DNA of 21,063 nt from Colivivens sp963640465 (GTDB lineage: Bacteria; Bacteroidota; Bacteroidia; Bacteroidales; Bacteroidaceae), in the NCBI GenBank assembly GCA_963640465.1, contig CAVHYP010000044.1:1-21063 (forward strand). The letters are read 5' to 3'. Positions 7,248-14,204 of the stretch are shown here, one piece after another (position 1 is the first letter of the stretch; each line of letters begins with the position of its first letter). Both the position numbers and the translations under genes were made by a program. Under the pieces are notes generated by a model. The model was given only the letters and a program-made list of their open reading frames with translations. It searched no databases and was not told the origin of the DNA.

Positions 7248-8561
7248 TTAGTTTATGAGGTCAAAGCCTGTGTATTTGCGGAGCACTTCGGGCACGCGGA
7301 TGCCTTCCTCGGTCTGGTTGTCCTCGATGATGGATGCCATGATGCGTGGCAGTGCAAGTGCCGAGCCGTTGAGTGTGTGGCAGAGCTGCACTTTCTTGTC
7401 TGCATTGCGGTATCTGCACTTGAGGCGGTTTGCCTGGTAGGTGTCGAAGTTGCTGACTGAACTTACTTCGAGCCAGCGTCCCTGTGCTTCTGAATAGACT
7501 TCGAAGTCGTAGCAGATGGCAGAGGTGAAGCTCTGGTCGCCGCCGCAGAGTCGGAGGATGCGGTAGGGGAGCTGGAGTTTCTTGAGCAATCCTTCCACAT
7601 GGTCGAGCATCTCCTGATGGCTCTGGCGTGAGTGTTCGGGTGTGTCGATGCGCACGATCTCTATCTTGCTGAACTCGTGCAGGCGGTTGAGTCCGCGCAC
7701 GTCTTTGCCGTAGCTTCCTGCTTCACGGCGGAAGCACTGTGTGTAGGCGCAGTTTTTGATCGGAAGGTCTTTCTCGTCGATGATTACGTCGCGGTAGATG
7801 TTGGTCACTGGCACTTCGGCTGTCGGTATGAGGTAGAGGTCGTCGACTTCACAATGGTACATCTGTCCTTCTTTGTCGGGCAGCTGTCCGGTGCCGTAGC
7901 CTGAGGCGGCGTTGACCACTGTAGGCGGAATGATTTCGGTGTAGCCTGCGTTGCGTGCTTCATCGAGGAAGAAATTGATGAGTGCGCGCTGCAGTTGTGC
8001 TCCCTTGCCTATGTAGACAGGGAATCCTGCTCCAGTGATTTTCACTCCGAGGTCGAAGTCTATGATGTTGTATTTCTTTGCGAGTTCCCAATGTGGAACT
8101 TTTGCATTTGCGTTTGTTGGAACGGTTGTCCAGTTGCCCACTGTGTCGCCTTCGTGGCATTCGCGCAGGCTGGACTTGACTACCATGTTGTCGTTGGCAC
8201 CGGTTCCTTCGGGCACTTCGTCGTATGGTATGTTCGGAATTGTACAGAGGAGTGTAGTCAGGTCTTCTTCTGCTTTGTTCATTTGTGTCTGGAGGTTTTG
8301 CGACTCTTCCTTGAGTTTAGCCACTTCTGCCTTCACTGCTTCAGCCTCGTCGCGCTTTCCCTGTTTCATGAGTGCACCGATTTGTGCTGCATGTTTTTTC
8401 TGTTCTGCCAGGCAGGCGTCGAGCTGTGTTTGTGCTGCACGTCTGCTCTTGTCGATTGCTATTGCCTTGTCGATAGCTTCTTTGGCTCCGTCAAAGTGTT
8501 TTTTCTCAAGTCCCTTGACTACTTTGTCGGTCTGTTCTGTGATTAACTTTAATGTTAACAT
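7248..8561 (-). CDS. serS: Seryl-tRNA synthetase
   Basis: This class II aminoacyl-tRNA synthetase charges tRNA-Ser with serine in the cytoplasm. Its 437 residues match the bacterial length. Residues 25-110 are the long antiparallel coiled coil that contacts the tRNA variable arm. The catalytic domain shows TAE (247-249, serine binding), motif 2 with FRRE followed by GLNRLHEF (277-297), and motif 3 at ALALPRIMASIIEDNQ (401-416). The start MLTLKLI is typical for the family. It starts 21 nt after the stop of the small basic gene and ends 31 nt before the flavoprotein gene, in the same operon-like run. Confidence 0.98.
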   Translation of the reverse strand: MLTLKLITEQTDKVVKGLEKKHFDGAKEAIDKAIAIDKSRRAAQTQLDACLAEQKKHAAQIGALMKQGKRDEAEAVKAEVAKLKEESQNLQTQMNKAEEDLTTLLCTIPNIPYDEVPEGTGANDNMVVKSSLRECHEGDTVGNWTTVPTNANAKVPHWELAKKYNIIDFDLGVKITGAGFPVYIGKGAQLQRALINFFLDEARNAGYTEIIPPTVVNAASGYGTGQLPDKEGQMYHCEVDDLYLIPTAEVPVTNIYRDVIIDEKDLPIKNCAYTQCFRREAGSYGKDVRGLNRLHEFSKIEIVRIDTPEHSRQSHQEMLDHVEGLLKKLQLPYRILRLCGGDQSFTSAICYDFEVYSEAQGRWLEVSSVSNFDTYQANRLKCRYRNADKKVQLCHTLNGSALALPRIMASIIEDNQTEEGIRVPEVLRKYTGFDLIN

Positions 8562-8582
8562 ATTCCTGTTGTGACTATTGAG

Positions 8583-8789
8583 TTACTTTTTTCTTTGGGT
8601 TTTTCTTGCCCTGACTTTTTGTTTGATCTCTGCTTTGTATTTGGCTGCTCCGGATCCGTGGGCACCTGTCTTGTAGCTTTTGCTGCGTGCCTTGGTCTTG
8701 ACTTTGTTGCCGTCGGACTTATCGTTGGTTTTGCCTTTGAAATTGATGCCGTTGGTCATGGCATACATTATCTCTTCGTCTGAGGTCAT
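8583..8789 (-). CDS. Small lysine/arginine-rich protein, function unknown
   Basis: This 68-residue frame fills the gap between the formyltransferase stop (9 nt upstream) and the serS start (21 nt downstream) on the same strand, the main reason to believe it. The first 20 residues are mixed (MTSDEEIMYAMTNGINF); the rest is very basic and low in hydrophobics, ending KVRARKTQRKK. Such a tail suits binding to RNA, DNA or ribosomes, but no family is recognised. There is no signal peptide, membrane segment or cysteine. No Shine-Dalgarno site stands out before the ATG. A non-coding spacer remains possible. Confidence 0.55.
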   Translation of the reverse strand: MTSDEEIMYAMTNGINFKGKTNDKSDGNKVKTKARSKSYKTGAHGSGAAKYKAEIKQKVRARKTQRKK

Positions 8790-8798
8790 AGGCTGAAA

Positions 8799-9980
8799 TC
8801 AATGGTGGAACAATCTGATTCCGGTGAATGCCATCACGATGCCGTATTTGTTGCAGGTGTCGATGACATGGTCGTCTCTCACTGATCCTCCTGCCTGGGC
8901 GATGTATTCCACACCGCTGCGGTGTGCACGCTCGATGTTGTCGCCGAAGGGGAAGAACGCGTCGCTTCCGAGTGCCACTTGTGTGTTTTGTGCGAGCCAT
9001 GCTTGTTTCTCTTCCTTGGTGAGGGGTTCGGGTTTCTGGCTGAAGAGGTTCTGCCATGCACCATCTGCCAGCACATCGTCGCATTCCTCGCCCATGTAGA
9101 GGTCGATGGTGTTGTCGCGGTCGGCACGGCGTATGCCTTCCTTGAAGGGGAGCGCCATCACTTTAGGACATTGGCGCAACCACCAGAGGTCGGCTTTGTT
9201 GCCTGCGAGGCGTGTGCAGTGGATTCGGCTCTGCTGTCCGGCTCCGATGCCGATTGCCTGTCCGTCTTTCACGTAGCAAACGGAGTTGCTCTGGGTGTAC
9301 TTCAGGGTGATGAGCGCTATCTTCAGGTCGCGCTTTGCTGCTTCGGAGAGGTTCTTGTTGTCGGTCGGTATATTGTCGAACAGTGTGTCGCTGCTTAGGT
9401 CGACGTTGTTTCTGCCTTGCTCGAAAGTAATGCCGAACACTTGCTTGTGCTCAACTGGTGCGGGTGTGTAGTCGGTCGACATCTTGAGGATGCAGTATGT
9501 GCCCTTGCGCTTTGCCTTGAGGATTTCGAGTGCTTCGGGTGTGTAGTCGGGGGCGATGATTCCGTCGCTCACTTCGCGCTTGATGATGAGGGCTGTTGCT
9601 TCGTCACAGGTGTCGCTCAGTGCAATGAAGTCACCGAAGCTCGACATACGGTCGGCACCGCGTGCGCGTGCATAGGCTGTTGCGATGGGGGATAGTGGGA
9701 CTGGAATGTCGTCTACGAAATAAATCTTCTTCAGTGTGTCGCTCATTGGAACTCCCACTGCTGCTCCGGCTGGGCTGACGTGCTTGAATGATGCAGCTGC
9801 CGGCAGTCCTGTTGCAGCACGCAACTCTCTCACCAGTTGCCAACTGTTGAATGCGTCGAGCAGGTTGATGTAGCCTGGACGTCCGCACAGTACTTCGAAT
9901 GGAAGTTCTCCGTTTTCCATGTACACTCTCGATGGTTTTTGGTTTGGGTTGCAACCATATTTAAGCTCTAGTTCTGTCAT
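8799..9980 (-). CDS. Stand-alone AICAR formyltransferase (short PurH-like)
   Basis: The protein transfers a formyl group from 10-formyl-tetrahydrofolate to AICAR, the penultimate step of IMP synthesis. Its 393 residues correspond to the C-terminal AICAR transformylase half of PurH; the N-terminal MGS-like IMP cyclohydrolase domain (about 200 residues) is absent. The catalytic Lys-His pair is at 66-67 (SFKHVSPAGAA). Other family blocks are YTQSNSVCY, GIGAGQQSRIHCTRLAGNKA, and the C-terminal SDAFFPF and GGSVRDD segments. The start MTELELKYGCNPNQ is a plausible native start, not a truncation scar. IMP cyclohydrolase must come from elsewhere in the genome, such as a full-length PurH. It heads the run behind a duplicated promoter and repeat-bearing leader. 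Confidence 0.9.
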   Translation of the reverse strand: MTELELKYGCNPNQKPSRVYMENGELPFEVLCGRPGYINLLDAFNSWQLVRELRAATGLPAAASFKHVSPAGAAVGVPMSDTLKKIYFVDDIPVPLSPIATAYARARGADRMSSFGDFIALSDTCDEATALIIKREVSDGIIAPDYTPEALEILKAKRKGTYCILKMSTDYTPAPVEHKQVFGITFEQGRNNVDLSSDTLFDNIPTDNKNLSEAAKRDLKIALITLKYTQSNSVCYVKDGQAIGIGAGQQSRIHCTRLAGNKADLWWLRQCPKVMALPFKEGIRRADRDNTIDLYMGEECDDVLADGAWQNLFSQKPEPLTKEEKQAWLAQNTQVALGSDAFFPFGDNIERAHRSGVEYIAQAGGSVRDDHVIDTCNKYGIVMAFTGIRLFHH

Positions 9981-9989
9981 TGTCTTTAT

Positions 9990-10109
9990 GTCTTTGTGAA
10001 GGCTTGGTCTCCGGATGTTTTGTCGGTCTGAAGACCCTGTCTTCGGTTATTTGTTGTTTTGTCTTTTGTGAAGGCTATGCCTCCGGTTATTTAATTGTTG
10101 AATTGTTTT
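9990..10109. repeat. Three hairpin-bearing repeats in the formyltransferase leader
   Basis: Three imperfect direct repeats lie at about 9990-10021, 10022-10060 and 10061-10109, each opening with GTC and ending in a T-rich GTTTT. Each contains a compact 6-bp dyad with a 3-nt loop: GAAGAC/GTCTTC (perfect, second copy), GAAGGC/GCCTCC (third) and GAAGGC/GTCTCC (first). Between copies two and three the fifth pair changes from A-T to G-C, preserving pairing. The block lies in the minus-strand 5' leader between promoter and ATG, so it would be transcribed. No known riboswitch pattern was recognised. Confidence 0.7.
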
Positions 10110-10182
10110 CTCTACTAATATTTTGCAAAGATACGCATAATAATTGTTCTCTTTACTAATATGTTGCAAAGATACGCATAAT
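10101..10182. repeat. Perfectly abutting 41-bp tandem duplication carrying a promoter
   Basis: Units at 10101-10141 and 10142-10182 differ at only three of 41 positions. Each contains GCAAAGATACGCATAAT, which on the minus strand gives a TATCTTTG -7 element. The duplication therefore doubles the -7 box ahead of the purine, serS and flavoprotein gene run. Confidence 0.9.
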
Positions 10183-10197
10183 ATTTTATTTCACAAC
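10126..10197 (-). promoter_or_regulatory. Twin -7 elements of the formyltransferase-to-fRMsr run
   Basis: TATCTTTG occurs at 10126-10133 and at 10167-10174 on the minus strand. The upstream copy has GTTG (10194-10197) 19 nt away, matching the -33 TTTG at three of four bases. The downstream copy has no good -33 box at 19-21 nt. The distal copy is therefore the better promoter, giving a leader near 180 nt; the proximal copy would give about 140 nt. Confidence 0.65.
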
Positions 10198-10245
10198 TGC
10201 CTGTTCCGTATTTTTTCTCTGTGCCTCTGGTGGTTTTGCCTTCTG

Positions 10246-11424
10246 TCATTCCACGTAGAGCACAAGTCCTTTCAGGTATTCGCCTTCTGGATGGTAGATG
10301 TTGATTGGATGGTCGGCTGGCTGGTGGAGCTGATGGAGGATGCGTACCTTACGGTGTGCTTGGGCTGCAGCGGTGAATACGGCAGCACGGAAGTTGTCTT
10401 TGGTAACGACTTGCGAACAACTGAAGGTGAAGAGGATTCCGCCGTGCTGTATCTTCTCGAATGCCTTGTGGTTGATGCGTGTGTACCCTTTCAGTGCATT
10501 GCGCAGTGCGTCCTTGTGCTTGGCAAAGGCTGGAGGGTCGAGTATGATGAGGTCGTAGTTGTCGCCCATGTTGTCGAGGTATTTGAATGCATCTTCGGCA
10601 TATGCCTTGTGGCGCTGGTCGCCTGGGAAGTTGAGTTCCACGTTGGCATTGGTGAGGTCGATGGCTTTCTGCGACGAGTCGACTGAATGTACGCACTTGG
10701 CTCCTCCGCGCATGGCGTAGAACGAGAAGCCTCCGGTGTAGCAGAACATGTTGAGCACGTTGCGGTCTTTGCTGTAGTGCTCGAGCAGGCTGCGGTTGTC
10801 GCGCTGGTCAACGAAGAATCCTGTCTTCTGTCCTTTCAGCCAGTCGACATGGAATTTCAGTCCGTTCTCTATGGCGATGTCGTCTGCACTGCCTCCCAGT
10901 AGGAATCCGTTTTCCTGTCCGAGGTCTGCCTTGAAGGGCAGTGTGGTCTCCGACTTGTAGAATATGTTCTGGATTTTACCTTCCATCACTTCCTGGAGAG
11001 CCTGTGCCACTTTCACGCGGTCTTGGTGCATGCCGACCGAGTGGGCTTGCATCACAGCAGTGTTACCGTAGATGTCAATCACCAGTCCAGGCAGGTTGTC
11101 GCCTTCGCCGTGTACCAGCCGGTAGGTGTTGTTCTGTGGATTGTCTGCCACTCCGATGCAGAGCCTCACCTTGTAGGCTGTCATAAGCCGTTGCTTGTAG
11201 AATGAGACATCGATGGTCTCATGGTCGAACGTGAGTACGCGTACCATGATTGATCCTATCTGATAGTGTCCGGTGGCAATGTACTCGCGTTGGCTTGTGA
11301 ATACTTCCACCACATCGCCTTCCTCGGGCTTGCCGTCGATTGATGCGATGGCACCTGAGTAGATCCACGGATGGAAGCGCTGCAGGGATTCTTCCTTTCC
11401 CCGTCTAAGATAGATTCTGTTCAT
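10246..11424 (-). CDS. rlmI: Class I SAM-dependent 23S rRNA cytosine methyltransferase, RlmI-like
   Basis: RlmI makes 5-methylcytosine at position 1962 of 23S rRNA. The 392 residues have an N-terminal PUA domain (about 1-75, beginning MNRIYLRRGKEESL), a central EEHEI-like region, and a Rossmann methyltransferase fold with LNMFCYTGGFSFYA (SAM binding), LDPPAF (motif IV) and FSCSQ with the likely catalytic cysteine. An in-frame ATG at 11457 would add 11 residues unlike the family start, so the ATG at 11424 is chosen. It overlaps the end of the exonuclease gene by 20 nt, implying translational coupling. It is the last gene of the recF run; no clear terminator follows. Confidence 0.9.
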   Translation of the reverse strand: MNRIYLRRGKEESLQRFHPWIYSGAIASIDGKPEEGDVVEVFTSQREYIATGHYQIGSIMVRVLTFDHETIDVSFYKQRLMTAYKVRLCIGVADNPQNNTYRLVHGEGDNLPGLVIDIYGNTAVMQAHSVGMHQDRVKVAQALQEVMEGKIQNIFYKSETTLPFKADLGQENGFLLGGSADDIAIENGLKFHVDWLKGQKTGFFVDQRDNRSLLEHYSKDRNVLNMFCYTGGFSFYAMRGGAKCVHSVDSSQKAIDLTNANVELNFPGDQRHKAYAEDAFKYLDNMGDNYDLIILDPPAFAKHKDALRNALKGYTRINHKAFEKIQHGGILFTFSCSQVVTKDNFRAAVFTAAAQAHRKVRILHQLHQPADHPINIYHPEGEYLKGLVLYVE

Positions 11425-12085
11425 ATTCAATCGTTTGCTGGATATTGTTGTCGGCATGTTGATCTGCCTCGTCGTTCTCTATAAGTTCATAGTCGTGGCT
11501 TGTCTTCAACCGTATGATTTCTTCATGAATCTTGATGCATGCCCAGGCATCGATTGATGCATATGCCTTCTGTGCGTCGGTCAGTATGTCGGCTTCCCAG
11601 TTGCTCAGCCGCTGGCGCTTGCTTATCATCTTGCCGAAGAGGTTGGCATAGACTTTCTGCAGGGAGCTGTCTTTGATTCCCACTAGTTTCACTTCGTCCT
11701 GCAGCTCGATGTATTTGCCCGGTGTGAAGCGGTGGCGGCGTTCGAGGGTTTGGAGGTCGTCTTTCAGCGACAGTCCCACTTTCACCACCGACTGGCTTTC
11801 GAGCAGACGGACGAGGCTCTCGGGCATGTCAATCCGGTTGAGCCGGAAGAGGAAACAGGTGTCGTGGGTGGAGACTTGGAGCAGTGCCACTTTGTTGACC
11901 ACGTGTTTGCGGAACGAGGGTCTGGTTTCGGTGTCTATTCCCAGCAGGGGCTGTTCCATGAGGTATGCCACTGCTTTGTCGGCATCAGCCTTTGTGGTTA
12001 TGGTGAAGATTCTGCCAGGGAAGGTTTCCTTCGGCATCATCCCAATCAGGTTCTTGTCTATCTTATCGTATATAGTTTTGTTCAT
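11405..12085 (-). CDS. DEDDy 3'-5' exonuclease, ribonuclease D-like
   Basis: The product is a single-domain 3'-5' exonuclease of the RNase D/WRN type; it lacks the HRDC domains of full-length RNase D. With the ATG at 12085 it has 226 residues. The metal-binding signature is complete: DTE with Asp51 and Glu53 (Exo I), LKDDL with Asp109/110 (Exo II) and YxxxD with Tyr175 and Asp179 (Exo III). Nucleic acid substrate, RNA or DNA, cannot be decided. A TTG at 12097 would extend it by four residues, but the ATG is preferred. It overlaps the DUF5063 gene by 23 nt and the rlmI gene by 20 nt. Confidence 0.9.
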   Translation of the reverse strand: MNKTIYDKIDKNLIGMMPKETFPGRIFTITTKADADKAVAYLMEQPLLGIDTETRPSFRKHVVNKVALLQVSTHDTCFLFRLNRIDMPESLVRLLESQSVVKVGLSLKDDLQTLERRHRFTPGKYIELQDEVKLVGIKDSSLQKVYANLFGKMISKRQRLSNWEADILTDAQKAYASIDAWACIKIHEEIIRLKTSHDYELIENDEADQHADNNIQQTIEYEQNLS

Positions 12086-12608
12086 CGGTGTTGTCAATAG
12101 AGTATTTCACTTCATGGAGCGCACGCATCACGTTCACCAGTTTCTGTCCCCAGTCGGTCATGAAGTTTTGTTTGCAGGCTTCCAGTGCCATCATCTTTTC
12201 CTCGTCTACACCTACCTTATATATATAGGCGAAATTCTTGATGTCTTGGTAGATGTCGGCAATGTTTTCGCTGACGGTCATCAGTATCGGTTCGTCGCTG
12301 TATTTCATGTCGCTCACGAACACATCGAGGTAGTCGTCTTTGTCTGACATCAAGAAAGCCACGTTGTTGCGTATGATGTTGTAGTTGTCCTCAGTCACGT
12401 AGTCGCCTATGCTGCCTTCCACGACGCTCTCGTACTCGGGCATCAGTGTACCTTTCAGATAGAGCAGCGGAAGCAGTTTCACCATGGTGTCCACGAATTC
12501 TTCGCGTTCTCTGTCTTCCAGGTCTTCTAGATAGGCGCAGAACTGCACTGCCACTGTGGTGAATTCCAGTACGTCGCGTTGGTATATAGGACTTTCATTT
12601 TTTTGCAT
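12063..12608 (-). CDS. DUF5063 family protein
   Basis: This 181-residue, acidic, mostly helical protein has no signal peptide or membrane segment. Its overall pattern (early VQFCAYLEDLEDREREEFVD-like helix, central MPEYESVVEGSIGDYV, late WGQKLVNVMRALHEV) matches what I know as DUF5063, a Bacteroidetes family without assigned biochemistry. It sits between dciA and the exonuclease; it overlaps the exonuclease start by 23 nt and begins 33 nt after the dciA stop. Such tight packing suggests a shared transcript and perhaps a link to DNA or RNA maintenance, but that is association only. Confidence 0.85.
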   Translation of the reverse strand: MQKNESPIYQRDVLEFTTVAVQFCAYLEDLEDREREEFVDTMVKLLPLLYLKGTLMPEYESVVEGSIGDYVTEDNYNIIRNNVAFLMSDKDDYLDVFVSDMKYSDEPILMTVSENIADIYQDIKNFAYIYKVGVDEEKMMALEACKQNFMTDWGQKLVNVMRALHEVKYSIDNTDEQNYIR

Positions 12609-12641
12609 CTCTCGTTCTTTAGTATGTTATAGCGTTGTTGT

Positions 12642-12932
12642 CTAGATGAATATGATGTCGGAAATCACATAGGCTCCGACTTGTTCGTTGAGTTGGCGCA
12701 CCAGACTGCTTCTGCCCATCATGAGGTCGCTCTTCAAGGTGGAGGACTTCACCTTCACGTAGAGAGTCTGGTTCTTGATGAAGAGGTCGCCCGTGTAGCG
12801 TGCAATGGTATTGCCCACTACTGTATTCCATGACTCGATGAGCCGGTACTGGTTGAGCGGAGTCTCCAGTCCGTTCTGTCGCAGGCAGTCGTTCAGTATG
12901 TCTGTCAGTGCCTCCGTCTTGCTTCGTTTCAT
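12642..12932 (-). CDS. dciA: DciA-like helicase-loader protein (DUF721)
   Basis: DciA proteins help load the replicative helicase DnaB in bacteria lacking DnaC/DnaI loaders. The 96 residues form one DUF721 domain: a basic start, Trp35 in the ESWNTVVG segment, IARYTGDLFIKNQTLYVKV, and LVRQLNEQVGAYVISDIIF at the end. This is a short, single-domain version typical of Bacteroidetes. It starts 80 nt after the recF stop, behind a purine-rich spacer with repeated AAACGAGG-like words, and belongs to the same run. Position beside recF fits a replication role. Confidence 0.9.
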   Translation of the reverse strand: MKRSKTEALTDILNDCLRQNGLETPLNQYRLIESWNTVVGNTIARYTGDLFIKNQTLYVKVKSSTLKSDLMMGRSSLVRQLNEQVGAYVISDIIFI

Positions 12933-13012
12933 TCAGTTACATCCTCGTTTTGTTTCGTTTTATTCTCTCGTTTCCTCGTTTTACCTCGACTTATTCTATG
13001 TCTTGCATCATT

Positions 13013-14107
13013 TTATTCTGTCACTTCTCCGTCTTTCACGTTGAATATCTTGTAGTCACCTTTCGACATCTCGAGGATACGGTCGAGGTTTTCCCGGTTG
13101 GTGTCGGTGATGAAAATTTGTCCGAGGTCGTCGCCCGATGCCAGGTGTATGATTTGTTCCACTCGCTGTGCGTCGAGCTTGTCGAATATGTCGTCCAGCA
13201 AAAGCAACGGTGTGGTCTTGCAGCCCGTGTTGCGCAGGAAATCGAACTGAGCCAGTTTCAGACTGATGAGATAGGTCTTGTTCTGTCCTTGCGAACCCTC
13301 GCGTTTGATGGGGTAGCTGTCGATGGTCATCGTGAGGTCGTCGCGATGGATGCCGTGAAGCGAGTAGCCCATGATGCGGTCTTTCTCCCGTCCTTGCTGT
13401 ATGGTCTGCAACAATGGTCCGCGTGTGCAATGGCTGCTGTATTCCAGTCCCACCTCCTCGTGGTTGCCCGATATCCGGGTGTAGTATTCCTGGAACACGG
13501 GGATGAACTGCGTGATGAACTCGTTTCTCAGCTTGTAGATCTGTTCACCCGTTGTTGCCATCACTTCCTCGAATGCTTCCATGATTTCCGAGTCGGGTTC
13601 AGCTTCCTGCTTGAGCATCGAGTTGCGCTGTTGCAGAGCGTTGTTGTAGCGTATGAGCATGTTTATGTAGCTTGGGTCATACTGTGAAATTACCACATCC
13701 ATGAATCTTCTCCGTCCGTCGCTTATGCCATTTATGAGTTCGTGATCGTTGGGCGACACGAGTATGAGTGGCAGCAGTCCGATGTGTTCCGACATTTTCT
13801 TGTATGCCTTCTTGTTGCGCTTGAACTGCTTCTTCTGTCCCCGTTTCAGTCCGCAGGAAATCTCCTCCTGTGTGCCGTTTAGGTCGTACAGTCCTTGAAG
13901 CATGAAGAATTCTTCTCCGTGTCGTATATTCTGAGAGTCAACGGCATTGATTGAACCCTTGGTGAACGACAGGAAATAAATGGCATCGAGGATGTTGGTC
14001 TTCCCCTCTCCGTTGCTTCCGATGAAGCAGTTGATGTTTGGAGAGAAATCGAGTTCGGCATCCCTGATGTTTTTATAGTTCAGAATTGTGATATGCTTCA
14101 AATTCAT
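13013..14107 (-). CDS. recF: DNA replication and repair protein RecF
   Basis: RecF is an SMC-like ATPase that helps RecO and RecR load RecA at single-strand gaps. The 364 residues show Walker A GSNGEGKT (30-37), an ABC signature region QGQNKTYLISLKLAQ, and Walker B PLLLLDDIFDKLD near the C-terminus, where the FITDTNRENL D-loop/switch area also follows. The ATG at 14107, giving MNLKHITILNYKNI, is chosen because the family begins there and because a frame opening at 14152 would lie upstream of the promoter. It is the first gene of the recF-dciA-DUF5063-exonuclease-rlmI run. Confidence 0.97.
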   Translation of the reverse strand: MNLKHITILNYKNIRDAELDFSPNINCFIGSNGEGKTNILDAIYFLSFTKGSINAVDSQNIRHGEEFFMLQGLYDLNGTQEEISCGLKRGQKKQFKRNKKAYKKMSEHIGLLPLILVSPNDHELINGISDGRRRFMDVVISQYDPSYINMLIRYNNALQQRNSMLKQEAEPDSEIMEAFEEVMATTGEQIYKLRNEFITQFIPVFQEYYTRISGNHEEVGLEYSSHCTRGPLLQTIQQGREKDRIMGYSLHGIHRDDLTMTIDSYPIKREGSQGQNKTYLISLKLAQFDFLRNTGCKTTPLLLLDDIFDKLDAQRVEQIIHLASGDDLGQIFITDTNRENLDRILEMSKGDYKIFNVKDGEVTE

Positions 14108-14111
14108 TGTG

Positions 14112-14143
14112 CAAAGATACTGCAATATGAGCGAATAAACAAA
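14112..14143 (-). promoter_or_regulatory. Consensus Bacteroidetes promoter directly upstream of recF
   Basis: On the minus strand TTTG (14140-14143), 20 nt and TATCTTTG (14112-14119) match the consensus at every defined base. The recF ATG begins only 4 nt after the -7 element, so the transcript should start at or within a few bases of the start codon. The recF mRNA from this promoter would be leaderless or nearly so. Confidence 0.8.
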
Positions 14144-14204
14144 TTTATTCACATTTTTCGGTTTGACGAAGTACGACTGCTTACTGGCTTTGCCTTAATT
14201 TGCC

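Noticed and set aside
9990..10109. Known riboswitch (ZTP, purine or folate) in the formyltransferase leader
   Set aside because: None of the conserved cores I know is visible; the region is instead three short hairpin repeats.
11425..11457. Upstream start for rlmI at 11457
   Set aside because: It would increase overlap with the exonuclease gene to 53 nt and add residues absent from the family.
14108..14152. Upstream start for recF at 14152
   Set aside because: The extra 15 residues fall on the promoter and are unlike RecF N-termini.
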